NCBI RefSeq assembly: GCF_940143175.1 | Contig: NZ_OW659496.1 | Coordinates: forward strand, 248,001-312,000 | DNA: 64,000 bases | Origin: Erysipelothrix amsterdamensis | GTDB lineage: Bacteria > Bacillota_I > Bacilli_A > Erysipelotrichales > Erysipelotrichaceae | Direction: 5' to 3' | Shown: piece by piece, positions 18,174-27,097 of the stretch | Numbering within the stretch: the stretch's first letter is position 1 | Layout: each line of letters begins with the position of its first letter | Position numbers and translations under genes: made by a program | The notes under the pieces: model-generated | The model's database searches: none | The model's input: only the letters and a program-made list of their open reading frames with translations | What the model was told of the DNA's origin: nothing

Positions 18174-18461
18174 CTATTTTTTATTTCGATGTTTTAAAAA
18201 ATAAAACATGATTGATCCAAGTGCCACCGTTATAATAGTAGCGAAAATCATGGTTTGCCATGAACCAAAGATGACAATCGCGACATAATTAATAATTGCG
18301 ATAATAATACCTATTAACGTGATTAATCCATAATAGCTCTTCATGGCAATACCGAATTGGTTGCTGATGATATGTTTTTTCTTTTCAGCAAAATAACCAG
18401 CAAATAAAATTGCGAAGGTCACTACAAAAACTAACCAATTCAATTTAAAAAATGTACTCAT
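18174..18461 (-). CDS. Small membrane protein of unknown function
   Basis: A 95-residue protein, almost wholly hydrophobic, with three likely TM helices (about 5-22, 40-62, 68-88) and a basic KHRNKK end. I do not recognise the family. It lies 15 bases from both neighbours' reading frames in a three-gene minus-strand group. The AGGGGG upstream of the ATG is a fair ribosome site. A membrane partner of the adjacent DUF898-like protein is possible. Confidence 0.55.
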   Translation of the reverse strand: MSTFFKLNWLVFVVTFAILFAGYFAEKKKHIISNQFGIAMKSYYGLITLIGIIIAIINYVAIVIFGSWQTMIFATIITVALGSIMFYFLKHRNKK

Positions 18462-18476
18462 CTTCTATTCCCCCTG

Positions 18477-19424
18477 TTATATTTTAATCAACTCAGACTG
18501 ATCAAGATCGAAATCATGGATGCAGTGGCTATAAGTGTTATAGCTATCATAGGTTCTATAAGCATAGGTCTGCGTTGAATTAACCATAAACGACATATAT
18601 TGAGTATAGTCGATGGTTTTTCTTTGTGTTACGACACTTCCTTTAGCAATATCAACACCGTTAAGAATGTGACTTGCGGCAATAATAAGTTCTCTATCCG
18701 TATTTGGTTTTTGTGCGCTCAGTTTCGAATAGAGCGCTTTTATAAAACGAGAAGGAGGGGTTAAGTCTCCGGGAATTCCAAAGGTTCCACTTCCTTGCCC
18801 AAAGGGTTTAAACTCTTTTCCGTATAGTGTTCTTGGTTCAACTTGTCCCGGATCAAGACCAATATAATTTCGAATATTAGTCAGATGCCAAGTATAATCG
18901 GGGCTGTTTGTAAGTACACCAATTTGATTATTATGAATCTGAATTCCATGGTCCGTAGGTTCTACAATTATGGATGCGCCATTTGCATCCTGGAATACCC
19001 AATGCAGGGAAGGGACGATCCCTAAGAACTCAATAACATGATGTGTAATTGGATGTTCTTGAAACATCATCCGGACATCTTCAATTGTCTTACAATGTGC
19101 AAGAGCCCACATGACCACTTCATGGGGTGCAAGTGATTGATTTGGTATGCTCTCTTGAACATAACTCGCGTAACCTTCAAAATATAAAGCCGCTGCTGCC
19201 AGTCCATATTCATTGATACCATCCGCGAGCGCGTAGGTACCAATGTTTTTTGCGAGCCCAAAATATGCATAATGACTCGAAATCTCATGATTTAAATAAG
19301 CAAAATGAAGTGGAACATTGCGTGGAAATAAAACCATTTCAGGGTCTAGTTCAAATGAAAAATCCATTGTTCGTGCCATTAAAAAATGATTTTGAGTACT
19401 TTTTAACGTGATGTTTGTACACAT
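18477..19424 (-). CDS. Choloylglycine hydrolase / penicillin V acylase family protein
   Basis: An Ntn-hydrolase that cuts amide bonds, for example in conjugated bile salts, penicillin V or N-acyl homoserine lactones. The start is fixed by the chemistry: ATG 19424 gives Met-Cys2, and Cys2 becomes the catalytic N-terminal residue. GGGAGGTG lies 6 bases upstream; an in-frame TTG 15 bases earlier would bury the Cys. Further family residues are the Arg-Thr-Met-Asp of ARTMDF (about 17-22), an NSPDYTWH segment and NSTQTYAYR near the end. No signal peptide, so probably cytoplasmic. Bile salt hydrolase versus penicillin acylase cannot be decided by eye. It leads a group with two small membrane proteins. 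Confidence 0.85.
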   Translation of the reverse strand: MCTNITLKSTQNHFLMARTMDFSFELDPEMVLFPRNVPLHFAYLNHEISSHYAYFGLAKNIGTYALADGINEYGLAAAALYFEGYASYVQESIPNQSLAPHEVVMWALAHCKTIEDVRMMFQEHPITHHVIEFLGIVPSLHWVFQDANGASIIVEPTDHGIQIHNNQIGVLTNSPDYTWHLTNIRNYIGLDPGQVEPRTLYGKEFKPFGQGSGTFGIPGDLTPPSRFIKALYSKLSAQKPNTDRELIIAASHILNGVDIAKGSVVTQRKTIDYTQYMSFMVNSTQTYAYRTYDSYNTYSHCIHDFDLDQSELIKI

Positions 19425-19626
19425 AAAAACACCTCCCAAGTTTGCCTTGCATAATTATTATAGGGGAAATCTTTATACAATACATAAATCTGATATGATT
19501 TCGCAAGAATATCATGGTTTCATCACAATTTGATTTTCATCCACATCTTCATTTATTAACAAAATATCACACTAGATTTGGCTCTGGGTGTTACGATTAG
19601 TTTAAGAATCCAATAGCAGGAGGTGC

Positions 19627-21324
19627 ATGATGTTATTAATCGGTGAAGTTGCACAGTTTTCAGACATTGCATTTAATGTAATACTTGGTGGTTTTGGTAT
19701 GTTCTTGTTGGGCATTAAGTTGCTTGGGGATGGCTTCAAGGATGCGGCAGGATCCAAAATCAGAGATTATATCGAACGTTATACGGGTAATTTACTCTCC
19801 GCAATTCTAGTTGGGACAGTAATCACTGCGTTGATGCAATCGAGTACAGCCGCTACTGTAATTTCTATTAGTCTTGTTCGTGCAGGTTTGATGAGTCTTG
19901 AAGCGGCGATTGGAATCTCTGTGGGGGCGAATTTAGGGACGACGGTTACAGCTTTAATGATCGGACTGAATATTGAGGCGATGGGTTATTACTTTGTCTT
20001 TATTGGGGCTCTAATTCTACTCACAAAGAAACGATACAAAAGTGTGGGTCAAATATTCTTTGGGCTCGGAATAACATTTGTAGGGCTTGAATTAATGAGT
20101 GATCAGTTAATTATCTTGCAAGATGTTCCTCAGTTTGAAGCATATTTAGTTAAAATGTCAGATAATCCGTGGCTAGCCCTTTTGGCTGGGACCATTGGAA
20201 CAGCAGTGATTAATTCATCAATGGCTGTGATTGCGCTTGTCCAGAAGATTTATGCCGGTGGTGGGATGACAATGGTTGCAGCATCTGCCTTCGTATATGG
20301 TTCTAATGTCGGGACAACATTAACGGCGATCCTTGCTTCAGCCGGAGGATCTGTATCCACAAAACGCGCTGGTTGGTTCCATGCCCTTTATAATGTGATT
20401 GGTGCTCTAATTACTATGTTATTTATCTATCCATATTCAAACTTTATTTTATATATTAATGGGAAAATGGGTGGTTCACCCGAAATGGCTGTAGGGATTA
20501 ACCACTTCGTCTTTAATTTAATTTGGGTTGTAGGAATCATTCCATTTATTCCGGCCTGTATTCGACTTCTTAAAATCCTAATACCTGGAGAAGATCGTAT
20601 TAAGGAACGTGAAAAAATTGAGGCTCTGGATTATGAATTAATTAAGACGTTTCCGGATGGAGCCTTTCAATTAGCACAGAAACAAACACTACAGATGGCT
20701 GATTTGGTTGTGGAATCTTTTGAAACGACACATGATTATCTTACAACACGTGATGAGGAAGACTTTGATGTTATTGGTCAGTTGGAAGAGATGGTTAACG
20801 AATTGGATTACAATTTAACACGATACCTTCTTGCGATTGCGAAGGATACACAACTGGATGGTCGCATGGCGGAACAATACTCAACCAGTGTTGATATCGT
20901 TAAAAATATTGAAAGAATGGGCGATATAACCACAAATATTGCGGAGTTTTATGAAAGAATATTTGAAAATAGAGGATCGTTTTCCGAAGAAGCATTGTAC
21001 GATCTTGAAACGATGTACAAGTTGGTGTTGGATATGATTCAACGAAGTTTTAAAATGCTTAAATCGGATTCACTTCAAGGATATGAAAAACTTGTACAGG
21101 ATGAGGATTACCTCGATTTAATCGATGAGAAATACCGTGAACGTCATTTCCATCGTATCTCGGATGGTATTTGTGACGATCCGATTGCAAGTAGTTTGTA
21201 TGTAGATATTCTTGCCTCTTTAGAACGCTTAGGGGATCACTGCATAAATATTGTGGAGAAGGTAAAAGAACGTAATCCTGAGAAAACGATTGAAACTGAA
21301 ATACAAGTTGATACAATGAATTAA
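19627..21324 (+). CDS. Na+/phosphate cotransporter family protein with C-terminal PhoU-like domain
   Basis: A 565-residue membrane protein of the NptA/YjbB (Na/Pi cotransport) family. Residues about 15-320 hold the TM region with the twin QSSTAAT and NSSMAVI motifs (inverted repeats of the family) and GANLGTTVTA / GSNVGTTLTA. Residues about 350-560 form a helical PhoU-like domain (ERMGDITTNIAEF; ERLGDHCINIVEKV). AGGAGGTG precedes a double ATG at 19627/19630. The methyltransferase gene follows after 27 bases. It probably moves phosphate; export versus uptake is not determined. Confidence 0.9.
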   Translation: MMLLIGEVAQFSDIAFNVILGGFGMFLLGIKLLGDGFKDAAGSKIRDYIERYTGNLLSAILVGTVITALMQSSTAATVISISLVRAGLMSLEAAIGISVGANLGTTVTALMIGLNIEAMGYYFVFIGALILLTKKRYKSVGQIFFGLGITFVGLELMSDQLIILQDVPQFEAYLVKMSDNPWLALLAGTIGTAVINSSMAVIALVQKIYAGGGMTMVAASAFVYGSNVGTTLTAILASAGGSVSTKRAGWFHALYNVIGALITMLFIYPYSNFILYINGKMGGSPEMAVGINHFVFNLIWVVGIIPFIPACIRLLKILIPGEDRIKEREKIEALDYELIKTFPDGAFQLAQKQTLQMADLVVESFETTHDYLTTRDEEDFDVIGQLEEMVNELDYNLTRYLLAIAKDTQLDGRMAEQYSTSVDIVKNIERMGDITTNIAEFYERIFENRGSFSEEALYDLETMYKLVLDMIQRSFKMLKSDSLQGYEKLVQDEDYLDLIDEKYRERHFHRISDGICDDPIASSLYVDILASLERLGDHCINIVEKVKERNPEKTIETEIQVDTMN

Positions 21325-21351
21325 TATCGAATAAAGAGAGGTTTTTAGTAA

Positions 21352-22086
21352 ATGTATTCAAAATTAAGTACGATGTATTATGAAACATCAAAACCCATTG
21401 GAACATCACTTGGTGGTGACATGGAGTTTTATTATCAAGCAATCAAGGACGCACGATCTATCCTTGAAGTTGGCTCGGGAACGGGTCGGTTATTAATTCC
21501 GTTTTTAAAAAATGGACTGGAAATTGAAGGTATTGATGCTTCTAGCGAGATGGTCTCGATGTGTATCAGTAATTGTATAGATCATGAAGTAAAACCACGT
21601 GTTAAACAAATTGATGTCTATGATATGAGTGAAGTTGGAACATTTGATTCGATTATTATTCCTACAGGAACATTTTGTTTATTTAGCGACCCAAATGCAG
21701 TGATTGAGAACTGTTATGAACATCTCGAGGAAGGTGGGAAGCTAGTTCTTGATTTAATCTTTCCACATGGATTTGTTCCGGGGAGTGTTCATCGCCACGT
21801 AGTTTATCCGAATCAAAAGGATGTATTGTTTCTTGAAGATCATCAACATACAATTAATTGGCAAGCACAGCAAACCAGACAGTTTTTTAAATATGAACTC
21901 TGGCGTGAAGATAAATTTTGTGAACAGGAATTAGAAGTATTTGATTTATATTGGTATCAAATAGATCAGATGGAAACGATGTTAAGGAATAGTGGTTATG
22001 GTCAGATTGAGTGGTTTGGAGATTACACTAGCGGATATGATGTTGGAGCAGATTACGAGGTTCTAACACTATGTGCATATAAATAA
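21352..22086 (+). CDS. SAM-dependent methyltransferase (class I)
   Basis: A 244-residue Rossmann-fold methyltransferase. SAM motif I is LEVGSGTGRLL (about 39-49), followed by an acidic residue in EGIDASSEM (about 60-68) and a later DLIFPHG strand. It resembles small-molecule methyltransferases of the Methyltransf_25/11 type; the substrate cannot be named. Ribosome site AGAGAGG. It probably shares a transcript with the Na/Pi gene. Its native terminator just downstream has been split by an IS element, whose own terminator at 22122-22157 can replace it. Confidence 0.85.
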   Translation: MYSKLSTMYYETSKPIGTSLGGDMEFYYQAIKDARSILEVGSGTGRLLIPFLKNGLEIEGIDASSEMVSMCISNCIDHEVKPRVKQIDVYDMSEVGTFDSIIIPTGTFCLFSDPNAVIENCYEHLEEGGKLVLDLIFPHGFVPGSVHRHVVYPNQKDVLFLEDHQHTINWQAQQTRQFFKYELWREDKFCEQELEVFDLYWYQIDQMETMLRNSGYGQIEWFGDYTSGYDVGADYEVLTLCAYK

Positions 22087-22105
22087 AAAAAGAGTCAACT
22101 TTAAG
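22087..22105 (+). terminator. Left half of a shared terminator split by an IS element
   Basis: AAAAAGAGTCAACTTTAAG here and TTGGCTCTTTTT at 23463-23474 would form one bidirectional terminator (12-bp stem, one G-T pair) between the methyltransferase and the ROK gene if the element were removed. Confidence 0.75.
22098..22105 (+). repeat. Direct repeat ACTTTAAG flanking the IS (left copy)
   Basis: ACTTTAAG at 22098-22105 is repeated at 23455-23462, immediately outside the terminal inverted repeats. It is a candidate target duplication, though 8 bp is longer than the 3-5 bp usual for IS3 elements. Confidence 0.65.
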
Positions 22106-22121
22106 TGGAGTAGTAAACTAA

Positions 22122-22157
22122 AAGTAGACAAGTAAAAAAGACTTGTCTACTTTTTTT
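22122..22157 (+). terminator. Terminator at the left end of the IS
   Basis: A 12-bp perfect stem AAGTAGACAAGT / ACTTGTCTACTT followed by seven T. It blocks read-through into the element and can end the methyltransferase transcript. Confidence 0.85.
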
Positions 22158-22194
22158 GTGTAATAATTAAATCCACGATAAAACGGAGGGATTA

Positions 22195-22560
22195 ATGATG
22201 GGAAGACCCAAAGGTGGATTAAATGATAAATGGACTTATGAGGATCGCATTAAAGTCGTTACACGTCATGTTGATGAACATATAAGTGTTGCGAAACTAT
22301 CACAAGTCCTAAAGGTACGATTAATGGGTGGATTGATCGATTCATGCGCGATGGTAAAGAGGGTTTAAAAAAATAAGAAAAAGACAGGAAATCATTTTTC
22401 TGCGCTTCATACGAGTAAATCATTAACTGAGATTGACGACTTCAACTCGAAATTCTAAAACGAGATATTGAGATTGCACGATTAAAAATAGGGTACCAGG
22501 TGAAAGGAGTTGGTGTAAACAAGGAGTTCGTTACTTTAAAAGACAAGAATTCCAAATAGC
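22195..22560 (+). pseudogene. IS3-family OrfA, multiple frameshifts
   Basis: The reading frame from ATG 22195/22198 encodes MGRPKGGLNDKWTYEDRIK and a helix-turn-helix start, typical of IS150-group OrfA. It breaks near 22320, continues in another frame as TINGWIDRFMRDGKEGLK, then shifts again near 22375 and 22440 before the leucine-zipper-like EILKRDIEIARLK and GYQVKGVGVNKEFV. At least three indels are needed to restore it. Confidence 0.8.
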
Positions 22561-22606
22561 ACATGATTTATCTTTTAAACATCCGATTACGTTCATTCTT
22601 AAATTT

Positions 22607-23418
22607 ATGAATTTGAACCGATCTGGTTATTACAAGTGGTTAAAGCATAAAGATGATCTCAATATTTATGAACAAAAAAGAGCGATTCTTAGCGTTGTGA
22701 TTAAAGACTGGCATCGACGTTTTCCAAGTTATGGTTATCATGATATCGCTGCAGTCATGAGAAAGCAAAGTGATTTAGGGTTTGAATTTTCAGATAATTT
22801 AATCCGCAAGTGCTGCAAGTTTTTAAATATTAAATCAAAAGTTAAACACTATTCCTATAAAAAATCTGGAACACAAAGTCGAATTTATCCTAATATTATA
22901 AAGAATCAATGGAAGGCAACAAAACCTTTAGAAATTATTGTTTCAGATATGACACATATTCGAAACAAAGGGATTAATTATGAATGGACCTTAATAGTTG
23001 ATACCTTCAACAATGAAATTATAGGTTCTGCATTATCGCGTACAACTGGTGATCCTAAGCCTTACTACAAGTGTCTCGAGGATATTCTTGCGCTACTTAA
23101 GGATAATAAAAAAACAGCTCCCACGATTCTTCACACAGATCAAGGAGCTGTCTACCACTCTAAAGCTTTCGCTAAAGCGCATGAAAATTATAACATAATT
23201 AGACTATGTCACGAGCTGGAACACCTACAGATAATCCAATTGTCGAATCATTAAATGGATGGATTAAAGCAGAAATGGCGTGTGATTATCAATACTGGTC
23301 CGTAGATAACTTTGAAAATTTTATCGAAGAATATGTACATTATTTTAATTTTGAAAGACCTGCTTACTGTTTAAATTACAAAACCCCTATCCAATATAAA
23401 ATGGATAAGGGTTTCTAG
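22607..23418 (+). pseudogene. IS3-family OrfB transposase, frameshifted near 23205
   Basis: An rve-type DDE integrase. The first part (22607-about 23205) has the HTH_21 region NLNRSGYYKWL, the first Asp in IVSDMTHIRNK and the second in ILHTDQGAVYHS. The frame then shifts by one base. The remainder (about 23206-23418) contains the catalytic Glu in NPIVESLNGWIKAE and the end FERPAYCLNYKTPIQY. All three catalytic residues are present but split by what looks like a single-base deletion after IIR, so the product is inactive unless the shift is bypassed. Confidence 0.85.
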
Positions 23419-23454
23419 TCTTTTATTAATGTCTGCTTTTGTTTGACAACTCCA

Positions 23455-23462
23455 ACTTTAAG
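23455..23462 (+). repeat. Direct repeat ACTTTAAG flanking the IS (right copy)
   Basis: Second copy of the candidate target duplication. The flanking TTGGCTCTTTTT (23463-23474) is the right half of the split terminator. Confidence 0.65.
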
Positions 23463-23472
23463 TTGGCTCTTT

Positions 23473-24651
23473 TTATTGACAAAGTAATGTTTCACTAATA
23501 GCCAGTGCACAAGCTGCACGTGCTCCATTTGCTTTTGAATACGGTTTAATTTTTTTCTGAATTGTTTGTCTTGATATGAATTCGGAATCATGTTCTCGGA
23601 TTTTATTCAGTAACAATGTAGACAATTGTTCATCATCAAACAATTGACCGTGTAAATAAATTATATCCGTATCGAGGGTAACAATGATGTTATTGAGGGC
23701 GATTGCTAGAAAATTAATCGCATTTTCTAATAATTGAATTACAGCAGAATCACCGAGGTGATAGGCTTGCAATAAAATATCCATCGATAATTCATGTTCT
23801 TCGTTTACCAGCTGTTTTAGATAAGTATTTGCGGAACTGTTGAATAGTAGACTTGCTTTATGAAGTAACCAGGTTTGACTCGCATAGGTTTGCAGACACC
23901 CAACTTTGCCACACTCACATTGTTCTCCGAATGGATTAACAACCAAGTGTCCGATTTCTCCAACAAAGTAATTATTACGTGCATAGAGATCGCCTTGATA
24001 AACATATGAACAAAAGATTCCACGTCTAAAATGAAGGAATAAAAAATTCGCATCGGTTTTATCATGCCCAAATAAACGCTCGCGTATTGCCATTGCGTTA
24101 ACATTATTCTCAAAATAGACTGGCAAATCGAGATGTTGCTTTAAATAATCGAGAGAGAAGTTAGACCATGAGTGGTTATTGGTCAGAATATGGGCTGATG
24201 ATCCATCATAGTGTCCGGGGATTGCAATACCGATACTTGTAACGGGGGTATCGCTATGTTTATTCATAAAATCTTTCATTGCTTTTACTAATAAGTCATG
24301 ACGCACATGATCGGATTTAGAGAGCGTAAATGCCTCTTCAAAGAGAATGTGGTTAAGATTATCGGATAAAGCCAATGTAAAGGAGTGCTCAAACAACTCA
24401 ACACCGAGATAATAAGAATGATTGGGGAGAAGTCCTAAGAGTATTTTACGTCTACCTACTCGTGTATTGTCGGTATCTTCTCCGATTTCGCAAATTATTT
24501 TGTCGTTGATTAAGTGCTGTGTTAGATCACTTACGGTTGCTGGGGTAATGTGAAGCGTCTTTGAAATATCGATGCGTGAAAGTGGGCCTTTTGAGTATAA
24601 TAAGTCAAGAATTAAAGCTGTTTGCTTTGTTTTTGCTTTACTGAGTTGCAT
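23473..24651 (-). CDS. ROK-family transcriptional regulator (NagC/XylR type)
   Basis: A 392-residue repressor. The N-terminal winged helix (about 10-70) includes RIDISKTLHITPATVSDL. The ROK sugar-binding fold follows, with the zinc motif CECGKVGCLQ inside GEIGHLVVNPFGE. ROK repressors release DNA when they bind a sugar or sugar phosphate. It is divergent from a PTS EIIC - TIM barrel - GH16 operon and most likely controls it; an 8-bp inverted repeat over the operon's -35 box is a candidate site. GGAGGTG precedes the ATG. The last bases of the gene abut the IS-split terminator. Confidence 0.9.
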   Translation of the reverse strand: MQLSKAKTKQTALILDLLYSKGPLSRIDISKTLHITPATVSDLTQHLINDKIICEIGEDTDNTRVGRRKILLGLLPNHSYYLGVELFEHSFTLALSDNLNHILFEEAFTLSKSDHVRHDLLVKAMKDFMNKHSDTPVTSIGIAIPGHYDGSSAHILTNNHSWSNFSLDYLKQHLDLPVYFENNVNAMAIRERLFGHDKTDANFLFLHFRRGIFCSYVYQGDLYARNNYFVGEIGHLVVNPFGEQCECGKVGCLQTYASQTWLLHKASLLFNSSANTYLKQLVNEEHELSMDILLQAYHLGDSAVIQLLENAINFLAIALNNIIVTLDTDIIYLHGQLFDDEQLSTLLLNKIREHDSEFISRQTIQKKIKPYSKANGARAACALAISETLLCQ

Positions 24652-24739
24652 ATTTCACCTCCATTAAGAACATTGTAACCTATTAATTATTATTTGTAAT
24701 CATTAATGGGTGAAATTTAACAAAACCAACACAATTATC

Positions 24740-24779
24740 AAATGTAAGGCTTTACATTTATTATGAAGTGTTCTATAGT
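24740..24779 (+). promoter_or_regulatory. Promoter with overlapping operator-like inverted repeat for the PTS-GH16 operon
   Basis: The -35 box TTTACA (24751-24756), a 17-base spacer and -10 box TATAGT (24774-24779) form a good sigma-A promoter. AAATGTAA (24740-24747) and TTACATTT (24752-24759) are a perfect inverted repeat overlapping the -35, as expected of a repressor site for the divergent ROK protein. Confidence 0.65.
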
Positions 24780-24874
24780 GTAGGTAGTTGGTAATATAAA
24801 ATAATTAATTACTGAGATATTGCGCACATTTTCATTCTAATTGTTCTATATTATAACCAAAAGAGGAGGATATT

Positions 24875-26155
24875 ATGAATAAAGTAGGAGATTTTTTAGA
24901 AGAAAAAGTTTTGCCTGTAGCAGCAAAACTTTCAAGTAATAAATTTTTAATTGCAATTCGTGATGGTATTACACTTTCAATGCCATTGATTATTATCGGT
25001 TCTATTTTTATGGTTATAGCAAGTTTTCCAGTACCAGGTTGGGAAGCGTGGTTGGGAGATATTGGTGTTGCGGGCTACCTTTGGAAAGGTGTAGACAGTA
25101 GTTTTGGATTAGTTGGATTAATCTCAGCATTTGGGATTGCTTACAGTATTGCAGATCAGCACAAAACAGATGGGATTTCAGCAGGTATTATTGCCTTATC
25201 AGCATTTATCGTTGTAACGCCATTTGTTAAGGGGGAAACAGGTGCTGGTATTACGGTTGGACTTGTGGGTGCTCGTGGGCTCTTTGTAGCGATCATCTTA
25301 GCAATTATTAGCGGTCTTATCTACCAATGGTTTATCAATAATAATATTGAAATCAAAATGCCAGATACAGTACCACCTGCAGTTGCGAAAAGTTTTAGTG
25401 CAATTATTCCGGGTGCAGTGATTATTACAATGTGGTTAACCATCTTTGGTTTACTTGATAAATTTGGTTTACCAAACTTACATGATATTGCAGCTGTTGT
25501 GTTAGGAAAACCGTTTGGATTACTTGGAAATAACATTATTGGTACAATGATTGTTGTTGCATTTAACAGTATTTTCTGGTTCTTAGGAATTCACGGGGGC
25601 CATGTTGTAAACTCAATTATGAAACCAATTTGGATTGCAAACTTAGATGCGAACCGTGTTGCTTATCAAGCAGGCGAGGCATTACAACACATTATTACAG
25701 AACCATTTATGGATAACTTTGTATACATCGGTGGTGGTGGAGCCACAATCGGTCTTGTACTCGCAATTGCATACTATGCACGTAAGAAAAAAACAAGTTT
25801 ACGTACTAAAGCTCTTGCGCCAATTACAGTTGTACCAGGACTCTTTAATATTAATGAGCCAACAATGTTTGGACTTCCAGTAGTGCTTAACTTATTATTA
25901 ATTGTTCCATTCATCTTAGCACCAATGCTTAATGCACTTATTACTTATTTCGCAATGGCATCGGGACTTGTTCCTTTAACACGTACTGTAGCAACTTGGA
26001 CAATGCCACCAGTAATTAGTGGATTCTTAACAACTGGTAGTATACGAGGATCAATCTTACAAGTTATCTTAATTGCCCTTGATATTCTCTTATACTTACC
26101 ATTCTTTGCAATGGTTGAAAAAGGATTTAAGGCAGAAGAAACAACAGAACAGTAA
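24875..26155 (+). CDS. PTS EIIC, lactose/cellobiose family
   Basis: A 426-residue membrane permease of the CelB/LicC type. The N-terminus has the family's RDGITLSMPLIIIGSIF segment; central loops include NSIFWFLGIHGGH and the conserved FNINEPTMFGLPVVLNP-like stretch FNINEPTMFGLPVVLN (about 325-340), which binds sugar. No EIIA or EIIB domain or gene lies nearby, so phosphorylation needs partners encoded elsewhere. It is first in an operon with a TIM-barrel protein and a wall-anchored GH16 enzyme, which suggests import of beta-linked disaccharides released at the surface. Ribosome site AGAGGAGG. Confidence 0.9.
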   Translation: MNKVGDFLEEKVLPVAAKLSSNKFLIAIRDGITLSMPLIIIGSIFMVIASFPVPGWEAWLGDIGVAGYLWKGVDSSFGLVGLISAFGIAYSIADQHKTDGISAGIIALSAFIVVTPFVKGETGAGITVGLVGARGLFVAIILAIISGLIYQWFINNNIEIKMPDTVPPAVAKSFSAIIPGAVIITMWLTIFGLLDKFGLPNLHDIAAVVLGKPFGLLGNNIIGTMIVVAFNSIFWFLGIHGGHVVNSIMKPIWIANLDANRVAYQAGEALQHIITEPFMDNFVYIGGGGATIGLVLAIAYYARKKKTSLRTKALAPITVVPGLFNINEPTMFGLPVVLNLLLIVPFILAPMLNALITYFAMASGLVPLTRTVATWTMPPVISGFLTTGSIRGSILQVILIALDILLYLPFFAMVEKGFKAEETTEQ

Positions 26156-26176
26156 TTATTATATAGAAAGTGTGAA

Positions 26177-27076
26177 ATGATGAAACGATTAATTAGTGCA
26201 AATACGAGTGATATTTTAAACATGACAGCTGAAGAACTTAAACAAAGTATTAAAGCGAGTGAAGGACGCGTAGTTTTATCGGAAAACTACGCTGCTCGCG
26301 AAAGCTTTGTGGGAGATATTAGTAACTCTGAGATTGCACGTGCATGTGGTGCAGACTTGATATTACTAAATGGCGTCGATGTATTTAATCCGGATTTATT
26401 TGCAATTGAGTGTATCGAAAAGAATTTTGTGGATGAGCTTCATCGTTTAGTTGGAGCTCCCATTGGTGTTAACTTAGAACCTATTGATCAAAATGCAGAG
26501 ATGACAGAGTCACGCTTTGAGATTGCTTTAGGAAGACAGGCAACTGTAGAGACAATTGAAGAGATAGAACGTCGTAATTTTGATTTTGTTTGTTTTACAG
26601 GAAATCCTGGTACAGGAGTCACAAACGAAGCGATTATCTCTACAATTAAAATCGCAAAAGAGAAGTTCTCGGGTCTTGTTATTGCAGGTAAAATGCATGG
26701 AGCCGGTGTTGTGGGTCCAATTATTGACTTAAAAACAGTAGAAGCGTTTATTGAGGCAGGAGCGGATGTTATTTTAGTCCCTGCTGTTGGAACGGTTCCA
26801 GGATTTGATGCGAACGAACTTAAGGAAATTGTGCAATTTGCACATGCCCGCGATACTTTAGTTATGAGTGCAATTGGGACGAGTCAAGAAGGTTCAACGC
26901 CTGAAATTATTGCACAAATGTCAATTCAAAATAAGATTTGTGGCGTGGATATTCATCACATTGGTGACGCTGGATATGCAGGATTAGCTCCGGTTGAAAA
27001 CATTTTTGCAATCGGTCAAGCAATCCGTGGTATTCGACACACACTCTCATCATGTGCCCGCTCTGTAAATCGCTAA
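26177..27076 (+). CDS. TIM-barrel protein of unknown function in PTS operon
   Basis: A 299-residue cytoplasmic protein with alternating beta-alpha units typical of a TIM barrel: LILLNGVDVF, GAPIGVNLEP, FDFVCFTGNPGTGV, VIAGKMHGAGVV, ADVILVPAVGTVPG and a final GLAPVENIFAIG. The glycine-rich VPAVGTVPG and GDAGYAGL segments look like phosphate-binding loops. Members of this kind often sit beside cellobiose-type PTS genes, but I do not know a tested activity. It begins 21 bases after the EIIC gene and the GH16 gene follows after 21 bases. A sugar-phosphate aldolase or epimerase role would fit but is a guess. Confidence 0.7.
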   Translation: MMKRLISANTSDILNMTAEELKQSIKASEGRVVLSENYAARESFVGDISNSEIARACGADLILLNGVDVFNPDLFAIECIEKNFVDELHRLVGAPIGVNLEPIDQNAEMTESRFEIALGRQATVETIEEIERRNFDFVCFTGNPGTGVTNEAIISTIKIAKEKFSGLVIAGKMHGAGVVGPIIDLKTVEAFIEAGADVILVPAVGTVPGFDANELKEIVQFAHARDTLVMSAIGTSQEGSTPEIIAQMSIQNKICGVDIHHIGDAGYAGLAPVENIFAIGQAIRGIRHTLSSCARSVNR

Positions 27077-27097
27077 ACATTAATAAAGGAGCATGAA

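Larger units (their letters stand above)
22106..23454 (+). mobile_element. Decayed IS3-family (IS150-group) insertion sequence
   Basis: The element is about 1.35 kb. Its terminal inverted repeats (22106-22130 and 23430-23454) match at 20 of 25 positions and start TGGAGT. It encodes a frameshifted helix-turn-helix OrfA and a frameshifted DDE transposase OrfB. The left end carries an intrinsic terminator (22122-22157). It sits inside the loop of a terminator between two convergent genes and so disrupts no reading frame. With both reading frames broken it is probably immobile. Confidence 0.85.

Noticed and set aside
23206-23418. Independent 70-residue gene
   Set aside because: It is the C-terminal part of the frameshifted OrfB transposase and contains its catalytic Glu.
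24652-24739. Further ROK operator from AT-rich ATTAAT/TAATTAATTA palindromes
   Set aside because: The region is so AT-rich that short palindromes are expected by chance; only the repeat over the -35 is reported.
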